Shown piece after piece: positions 1-9,000 of a stretch of 64,000 nt of DNA. The DNA is taken from assembly GCA_002633025.1 (NCBI GenBank), contig NMRB01000004.1:649959-713958 (forward strand). Reading direction: 5' to 3'. Positions within the stretch are counted from its first letter, which is position 1. The number at the start of each line of letters is the position of its first letter. Under the pieces are notes generated by a model, which was given only the letters and a program-made list of their open reading frames with translations, was not told the DNA's origin and searched no databases. Made by a program: the position numbers and the translations under genes. Source of the stretch: Notospermus geniculatus. Taxonomy: Eukaryota > Nemertea > Pilidiophora > Heteronemertea > Lineidae.

Positions 1-20
1 TGTTCGAGTATCTTTCATAC

Positions 21-32
21 CTGGGTCTGGTT
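21..32 (-). CDS. Possible 12-bp linker micro-exon
   Basis: A pyrimidine-rich TTTTTAATTCCAG acceptor and a GTATGA donor enclose 12 bases. In phase 1-1 they read E-P-D-P, the kind of proline linker placed between modules elsewhere in this gene. If real, the gene goes on to further exons left of the window. A six-base alternative (21-26) exists, so confidence is modest. Confidence 0.35.
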
Positions 33-3000
33 CTGGAATTAAAAACAACAAGACTATAAGTTTAGTGTCATGAAGTCACATGTTTCCGTAAAAAACAAAC
101 GGCATGGAGCAGAGGATTTAGCAGGTCAATTTTCAGAAGATCGTCGTCTACAGTATTTCAACAATAAACGAATCGTTCTTCAGTGAATTCAGCAGTCGGA
201 AATATCCCCATGACGTACCTTTGCATCTTGCCTGAGGCGAGACGTCTTTACATTCACAGTTATTGTTTTTGTTACTATCCACGTACTTTGCAGCACTCCC
301 CTCCCTGACGCATGCGCACAACCACACGTATCTCTCGCAGTTCCTCACTGGCAAAGTCACCAGTGCCTTTGCATACAGTTTACTCGTCTGGTCGAGGGCG
401 TCAAGTGGCACGGATAGGTCGCCTCTTGTCGTTGTTGTCGGGAAAGGCTGCGAGCGAGTCGCCCGTGGATTCCTTGACAAGTCGTCCTCTGCGAAGTACA
501 GATCCACGGCGTAGTTGTCTCCGCCGGTAGCACGCTTGATGTCATTGCCAGGTTCCTTGCGAGCTGAGTTCTTGACGAAGTAGTTAAAGCCGGTCAAGTC
601 CACTGGCTCGCCCTTCTTGAAAGTGACGCCTCGCCAGTTTGGATCGAACCTGTTGACCGTGATATCTGGAGGAAGGAGAGAATTTAAACTCGAAGAGTTA
701 CATGTACCAGTCGTCGGTGATCTTCAACGATTTCGCCTTATTCTTACGGTTGTGCATCCTGAGAATACCAGAGGTCCTCAGCACTCGCTCCCTCGTCAGC
801 GTTCTATGCAGGAGTGAACATAGTATGCCACTGATTACATCAGGATGACGGATGTGGTATTTCGAAGAATCGAATATTTGTCCAGCACTGGCATAGCTTT
901 ATCCGCAGCAGTTTTCGGATAACTGATTGAATAGCCTACCCACCAGACTATTGTCGCCATTCTTTCTTCTCTTCGATCTCTCAAAATTCTGACCAATGGG
1001 CGAAAAACTGTGTGACGCACATAGCCTGTTACTTACCAGGTGAACAAGAGATGAGCTCCGAGGCAGGCCTACATTGGCAGTTGTTAGTCTTATCCTTATC
1101 CTTGTAATCTGCATCTTGGCCTTCTCTGACGCACCCGCAGAACCAGACATACTTGTTGCACTGTCTGTCCGGTAGGGTACCACTCGTTGTGTACGTAATG
1201 AGTTTTGAAGCTGGTCCTTTACCGATCAGCTTAAACTCCGTCCCAGGCTCGACTTTGTTATCGAGCTTAACGACATTGGTACGAGCGATGGGCGTTCGCC
1301 TCAAATCATCTTGTGAGAAGTAGAAATCGACAGCGTAGTTTTTCCTTCCACGTCGTTTCGCGGGGATGTCGGTGGATTCGATGTTCTGTATCTTCAGGTC
1401 AAACTGTAATTCTGTTTCTTTGTCTTTTATGGCGATCGGGTTGGATGACCTCGGAGTGAAGTCGTTGGTGAGTGTAATATCTGTGACGAAAGAAAGGAAT
1501 GGCTCAGCTGACGAAACACTCGTCAAATGCGGGAGCCAGGCGTAGCTCAGCTGTATCTATCCTGTTCACCCCTACGTTCACAGTTCTCCTGAGCTTGGCT
1601 ACTACCCACTGCTGCTAGATCCAAGATACAAACAAGATACTAGACATCTTTTGTTTTCGCGATAGATTGCGCGAGGTAATTAGGCCTACATTGTTGGCGA
1701 AGGAGAAGACGTAGATCATGTCTCTGCAGTCGCCAAATTCACAAAACCGTCTTACCGTACTTCTTCACCGCTGGCGTCGCTGCAAATAGACACAAAGAAA
1801 TCATGTTAAACTGTGAAAGATAATGATGAAACAAAGTATTTGTCGGCCGTTAATGCATCACGCCGCTGAATATAATTGGAGGAAAAATATTTACCTTTAC
1901 AAGCCGTAGTTACGATAGCCTCCTCATGAGTGGGCAATCGGTCCACTCTGAACGTGGTAAACAGTCTGGTCTCAGAGTGTGGAATATCAACAATGCTTTC
2001 CAGTTCGTTGAAGTCGAAGTCGGCCGATCCGACAGAGAACAGAACGAAGCCCAGATCGTCACGTGATGTCTTTGCCTCTTGCGCCGTGCGTTGGGGTTGG
2101 TCAGATAAACCGACTGTTACGACGATACCAACTTTGACAGCGCCCTTTCTTCCACCGTAGCCCTCTGCACTGTACTGCCTCATCTTTACCAGTGCGTCAG
2201 CTGTGTTCCTTCCCCGTCCACTCGGCCGCGAGATCCCCAAGATAGCCTTTGTGGCGTCCCTTCGGGTGTAGTACCGGTTAAGTCCGAACGCCACTGTGGC
2301 CTTATTCGCGAATGGTATGACGGCCACGTGGGTATCGTACCGTGAGATATCCATACCCCACGCCATGCCTTCGACGAAGCGCACCATGTGTTTCCAATCC
2401 GCGTTACTAATCTTGGATGACGAATCGATCATGAAGAAAATATCCAATTCTTTTCCTTTGCAAACTGGAAAAAAGACAGGGCGGCTGATCTTTAAGTATT
2501 TCCTTTCGCTAACAGTTCACCTTTAAGTATTTCCTTTCGCTGGGTGTTCAGCTTTAGGTATTTCCTTTCGCTGGCAGTTCAGCTTTAAGTATTTCCTTTC
2601 GCTGGCAGTTCAGCTTTAAGTATTTCCTTTTGCTTGCGATTCACCTTTAAGTGTATTTCCTTTTGCTGGTCTTGAATTTAGAACGAGTCCGTCAAACTAG
2701 GCTGCGCGTACACTGGCAACATTTTTACAAAATCTGAACAACGCACCTGTCAGAAACAGGATCTTTTGGCCCTGTAAACAGAGGCCAAAAAAGTAGCAAC
2801 ATTTAAACAGCGTGTTGCACAGCTCTTTTCCCCTGCACACATATGCAAGTATACGCCATAAAAAATGAAATGAAAGGAAACTTACCATCATATATCATCC
2901 TCGGAGGTTCGGTGGCTGCAATAAACGATAAACAGTTTGAGGTAAAATATTGAAAAAAGGCAATTACACCATGTTTTCTATTTGGGAGTGACTATTCGGC

Positions 3001-6000
3001 GAGCCCAGCTCTCTGTGCAGTCACTTTGTTTCCGTCTTGGATAGCGCGCCGGAGTAATTAGTTATGCACAGCGGCAACCAATGAAAATCGAGATTACAAA
3101 ACAGCAAAATGGCGGACTCGATGATCGTCCTTCCACTTCGATAAAATATCGGTGAAAAAACAGCTGGGGCCTCCGGCCTATGCCAGTTTTTGGGCTAGTT
3201 TTGTTGATTTTAAAAGAAAAATGACTACTGGAGTTGTTATTTGACAACCAAAATGCTTTCCAAACACAGAAATTGGTCTTAGATGGCAAGCAAACAATGA
3301 ATAGTCGTAACCACCGCTCAACATTGGCCAATGAAACCGCCATACTCCCAGCTGGCTCGGTAGCTCAAAAGACCCCGGTTGGGGTCGAAAATTCGTGAAT
3401 TCTGGAGATTGACTTCTTGCTTATTATCATTTTGTGTGTCAATTTTGTGCTATTCTGTATCTTGGCTTTCTATGGCCCGTATTCTAGAATGCTCCTCAAC
3501 GTAAGGAGTTCCTCAAGGCTATTGTTCTCCTGTTGAGAACAATAGCCTTGAGGAACTCCTTTACGTTGGGGAGCATTCTAAAATACGGGCCTAAGTTGCT
3601 GGAACGCTTTGAGCAGTCAGTTGGTAGTTTGTGACTTTATCGGCCAAATTTATAAAGGGTGTTCGAGGCGTAGAAGCGTGTAACTTCGTCAAATGCATGG
3701 TGGAAGTGTTTGCATTTAGTGAAGTTACACGCGTCTAAGTCTAAAACACCCTTTATGAATATGGTCCCATGTATTGGTGATTGTCGGTGGACCTGTCGCA
3801 AGCGGTCACAAGCAGTCCCGCATTGAGGACTTCTAAAGACATGATATGTTGTCTTTAAGTACGACCGGAGGGATAGGTAGACAGATTCACCGGTAGATAT
3901 AGAAAGATACTGTATGTCTTTGTGGATTTTTAGAGTGTCTGTTTGCGTCGGCCTTGTACATGTAGGCCTATACCACGATCGAGCGACCAGTAGGCCTACA
4001 CGTCTACTCCGTTACTTACGTTTTGGGGCAAGTGGTTGGGCTGCAAAAAGAGAAGACATTGTTGGTGAATTTTTTAGCATTCGTAGACATCTAAAAATAG
4101 CTCGCGCGAAACATAAAATATTCTAAAGTGGTATGTCATAATCTTCGGCACAAAGCGAAGAATGGTTGCAGGTGTTGTAGGCCTACTAATCCATCATTCC
4201 TAGACATCTCAAGGACTTTTAGATGTAGTATCAAGAAGTAGTATATGCATGCATTAACGTTTTTGCACGTTGTAATTTACGGAATTCTGACATTTCTGAA
4301 CCAAAACAGGTATGTACAGTCAAAAATAGATAAGCACTTATCTATTTTTGGTGCATGCAGTGCATAATAGATGGGGCGCGGCGCTATCTTACACTAGTAG
4401 TTAGGCCTAGTTAATTTCTTGTGGCAAAATTATATAACCGATGCGGAAATGGATTTGTCATCGACTGTAATTTTTGAAAGGAAAGAATAGGCCCTATAGT
4501 ATTCATTGCGTGGAACAAACGGGGGTGTAAACGGTATGTTTTAGGAACAGTCGAGAAATGCAGTAGGTGTGGAAGGAATAGTAGTCGTAAGACTGCAAGT
4601 CTGAGTTACAATAGTCTGCCATTGCAAGGATATATTCGAATGGTCAAAATTTCTATAGCCACATCTTATAGTCCCTCGTTGAACAATGAAACCGGACTCA
4701 GATTCTAGGGGGACTTCGATTCCTGTCACACCAGATTTACCTCTGCATGTAGCTCGGATTATTCCTTCAGCAATCCTTGGTAACGAATTAAAGTTATTCG
4801 CTGTGTAAATACGAGTCGGTCTTGGTTACCGACAATGCTCTTCAATACGGGCTTATCGGAGTTGGAACCGATGCCGAGGGCGAAGAGAAGTATTCCCAAG
4901 TCTCGCGCCTGCTGTGCCTCTTTGAGTGCGGCAGCGTTGTCATCCGTGCCTCCGTCAGTGATGAGAATGCCGACTCGTAGTGCATCCGGCCTCATTCTGC
5001 TGATCATTTGGTAGAGCTCTTTGATAGCTCCTGCTGTGTTGGTAGTACCGCGAAGTCGCCTGATATTCTCCACGGCGCGTCCGGCTGAGGCGCGTCTGCT
5101 GTAGGAACCGAGATCCATGACCGTCTGAAACAAGAGCAACCAAAAATCAGCAATTTCCACGTCCCTTCAGGAGGCCAGAGATTTTTTAATTCAATGCTTA
5201 TCTGGCGACATGCGTTACCACGCTGGAGATCGAGAGGTGAAAAGGCAAGCGGGTTCAAATCTTCCTCCAAAAACCCGGTCCTCGTGCGCAGTCGCTAGCC
5301 TCCGATGATATCCGAAGACATCCCCAATTTCGAAAGCACAACGTATGGTGCCTCAAACGGCGTCTTACGAACTACGAGCAGCAGGTCGGCTACGGCACAC
5401 CAATTCGTGTTACTACGTACCCTGACTGACGACGCATACATAATGACCCCTACGCGGGTATCGGTTCCAACGTCTAACGACTGGACGTAATAGCTGACGA
5501 ATGTCAGCATTTTCTCGTAATCGGCTGATGTCACGCTTGATGATGAGTCGATGAGGAACACGACGTCTGCCTTCTTATCATGGCAGCCTTTAGTAGAAAA
5601 CAACGTCATGGTTATATCAAAACAAGGACACTTTTGTTATGGTCCTGTCCGGACCACCAAATAGCCCATGAGCCAGGCACATAAATTTGGATTTGGACTA
5701 CCAATTTAGTGAACAGATTTAACGTTTATTTTTGGTTAATAGCCTGATGTCTGAATTGTCCGAAGACATGTTATGGACGTTTTTGATTGGTAGCTTGGTG
5801 TCCCTATGGCGGCATTTTTAAAGATGGCCGCCATTGTTACGCTCAGATGAAGTCTGCTCGTCGACATCTTGTACCAACAAGTAGCACGAGGCCAATCCAG
5901 ACACTAAAATGAAATGGTCCATGGACCATGTGCTCACTGGGTTGGACATAATAGTCTAATGACAGAGGGAGGTACATATCAGTTATGAGCAATCTGGGTC

Positions 6001-9000
6001 AAGTCATTCCCAGAAAAGACTTTGATGATTTTTGGGTTATGCCACCTGGCGGCCATATTAGATGTCCGATCGGGCTGCAACTTCACATGTACATAAAGGT
6101 CATCTGCAGGGGACCACATAGCACATTGGAGCGCTTTGGGTCAAGTCGTTCCTGAGTTACAGCACTTTGATGATTTTCGAGTTACGCCACCTGGNNNNNN
6201 NNNNNNNNNNNNNNNNNNNNNNNNNNNNNNNNNNNNNNNNNNNNNNNNNNNNNNNNNNNNNNNNNNNNNNNNNNNNNNNNNNNNNNNNNNNNNNNNNNNN
6301 NNNNNNNNNNNNNNNNNNNNNNNNNNNNNNNNNNNNNNNNNNNNNNNNNNNNNNNNNNNNNNNNNNNNNNNNNNNNNNNNNNNNNNNNNNNNNNNNNNNN
6401 NNNNNNNNNNNNNNNNNNNNNNNNNNNNNNNNNNNNNNNNNNNNNNNNNNNNNNNNNNNNNNNNNNNNNNNNNNNNNNNNNNNNNNNNNNNNNNNNNNNN
6501 NNNNNNNNNNNNNNNNNNNNNNNNNNNNNNNNNNNNNNNNNNNNNNNNNNNNNNNNNNNNNNNNNNNNNNNAAGACCTCTTTTTACCGTTTTTTGCCCAA
6601 AATCCGCATGAAAATCACGTTTTTTTGGTTGGCTCTGGGGGGCAACTGCCCCCTCGCCCCCTTTAAATACGGCCCTGCCGCGTCCTGATCTCAAACCATA
6701 TGTTTCTCTCTGACGCTGCCATCTGTAATCACGTGATGTTCCTGTGGTGACTCATAGTGCACGTGCTCGGCGGAAGATTGAAGCAAGTTTTTCATCGTAC
6801 TCACTAGGGGGTGGCCTTGTTGGAGAATCCCCGCAAGCATTAAGGACCATTGTCTCTCGGAACTCAACCAGGAAGTCATAGCTCTTGGCCATGAAGACGT
6901 CCTTCTTATTATGCTCACCGACAATGCCAATCAATTCGTTGATGTCAATGGAGTGACCAACGCCTTTAAATAGAAAATGTTAAAGGTGATAACGCATAAA
7001 CAGACGCCTTAAATGACGTCACCTGTCGTCATAAATGACGTAACTTGGATCAGATGTTCAGAAGATTAGGAATTTCCCTTAAACTCACCAATTGCGAAGA
7101 AACGGACACCGAACTTCTCACGCAATACCTTGGCTTGCCATAGGGTGTGGCGACGGTTGTGTGAATTACCGTCAGTAATAATGAGGCCGACCTTCGGGAT
7201 TCCAGGCCGGGCACCATGTTCTTCAGTAAGAACATTGGTCTCCACCATCCTCAAAGCAAAGTACGTGTAGGTGCCACCATGGATCCTATACAATGTGAAA
7301 ACAAGAGATGTATTTAAGCAAAATGTAGGCAATGTCGAAAAATGTTGAAGATCTCACTAGATGTAATCGTCATTTCATGCACGAGGTAAATTTAGGTGAA
7401 ACCGATACGTGCTGAGCGAGGCAAAATGTCCCTGCGAACAACAGCAACATTTGTCATCACTAAGGCTGCTTTTCCACGAGACGTTTGCGGGCGCGGAACA
7501 GGAGGCGGGCGCGGTTGCGAGTGAAACAGTTAAAAGGAAATACGTTGGATTGATTTTTTCTACCCGCGCCCGGCAAAACAAAGCAGCCTATTCCATTGGA
7601 GCGATTCCGCGCGCGATTTACAAGCGCGGAGGCAAGCGAGACGCCTGCGAGTTTTGTAACCGTTTCCATTCACGCGTTACGATACAGAAGGTTTGCGCCG
7701 AATTGATACTGCTATCGCGTACATACCGGTCTTTTCAACATGGCTCAAAAATCAAAACGCGCAGCCTGCTTTCCATTGGAGCGTTTCAGCGCGCGAGTTT
7801 AGAAAAGATCGAGCCAACGTATTTCCCTTTTGCTGTTTCACCCGCACCCGCTCCCGCCTCCCATTCCGCGCCCGCAAACGTCTCGTGGAAAAGCAGCCTT
7901 AAGCGGGTGATCCACTTTTGCGATTTGGGCTTGAGACGGGGTTGCGATCCGTTGCGATCACCTTTATGGCAATCGAAAGTCCTTATAAGCTGATCGTAAG
8001 GGATCGCAACCCCGTGTCAAGCCAAAATCGCAACAGTGCATCACCCACTTTAGGACATCGAATGGGGCCACCTCTAAATATCTACGAAGTTCCCCAACAT
8101 ATGGTTCGCCGACTGCAGAGCACCGTAAGAACAACGTACCTCCTTGCCGCCCTGACGGCGAGTGCTGCCTCATCTCTATCATAATATGTGTTGAAGGTGA
8201 ATTCGAGGGAAGCATCGGAGGCGAACTTGATCAGCGCCACCCTGGTCGCGTCTTTCCCGATGTTAAAACCCATGACAAGATCGGAGACAAACTGCATCAT
8301 TTTTTCGTAAGAACTGTGCGGGATGCTGTTGGAGTTGTCGAGGAGGAACACGAGGTCAATCGGTTTATCTTTACACCCGGGGATGATCTGTAACGGGGGC
8401 TCCGGAGTTGCTGTAATTGAATATGATATTGATAACACACAGTTGATTTCAATTTATCTGGTCCACGTTGCTTACAGTTGTAATGCCTTATCATGCAGAA
8501 AATGGTGATTGTCAAAATGGACTGTCTACAAATCAATTTTCTCTCCCCCTCACCGCACTTTAAGATTACATGTGTTTTTTTTCAGTTCGTTTGCATCCTC
8601 CCAACCAACAACAAGCATGAATTTAAAATTGCAATACAAGCACCGACAGCTGGCTGTCCAATCTGCAAGGTGTCGCCATTTGCAAACATCGATAATTTAT
8701 GCAGCTTGACAGCACCGCGCAGAATGCGAGACTTTCCTATGATTGGGGATTTGTAATCACGTGACAGGTTAACGTGCGATGTTCTTGATTTAAGGAGCAA
8801 CTATTTTTACTGGCTATCTAAAGGATATATAATGCCACACAATTTGCATTAGTACAGCGATGATTTTCCAGGTCGTCTGTGTTGAAAAATGGATAAAAAG
8901 GAGATCTGAATTGGCTACCCATTTACCATCGCAAGAGACCTCGGCGACATGGACGTGGTCTTCGTGCTCCAAGATGTAATCTATATTGGATGCAATGTTC

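Noticed and set aside
2490-2672. CRISPR-like regular array
   Set aside because: Units are contiguous 31-bp repeats without distinct spacers, in an animal intron; an ordinary tandem repeat.
3474-3591. microRNA precursor
   Set aside because: The arm is a near-perfect 56-bp duplex with a related copy elsewhere, which fits a foldback transposon better than a pre-miRNA.
6136-6694. Open frames of about 170 codons on both strands
   Set aside because: They consist almost wholly of the N gap 6195-6571 and have no real sequence.
7409-7993. 194-codon frame on the plus strand
   Set aside because: It runs along the inverted repeats of two MITEs inside an intron, and its ends are complementary to each other. 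A by-product of GC-rich repeat sequence.
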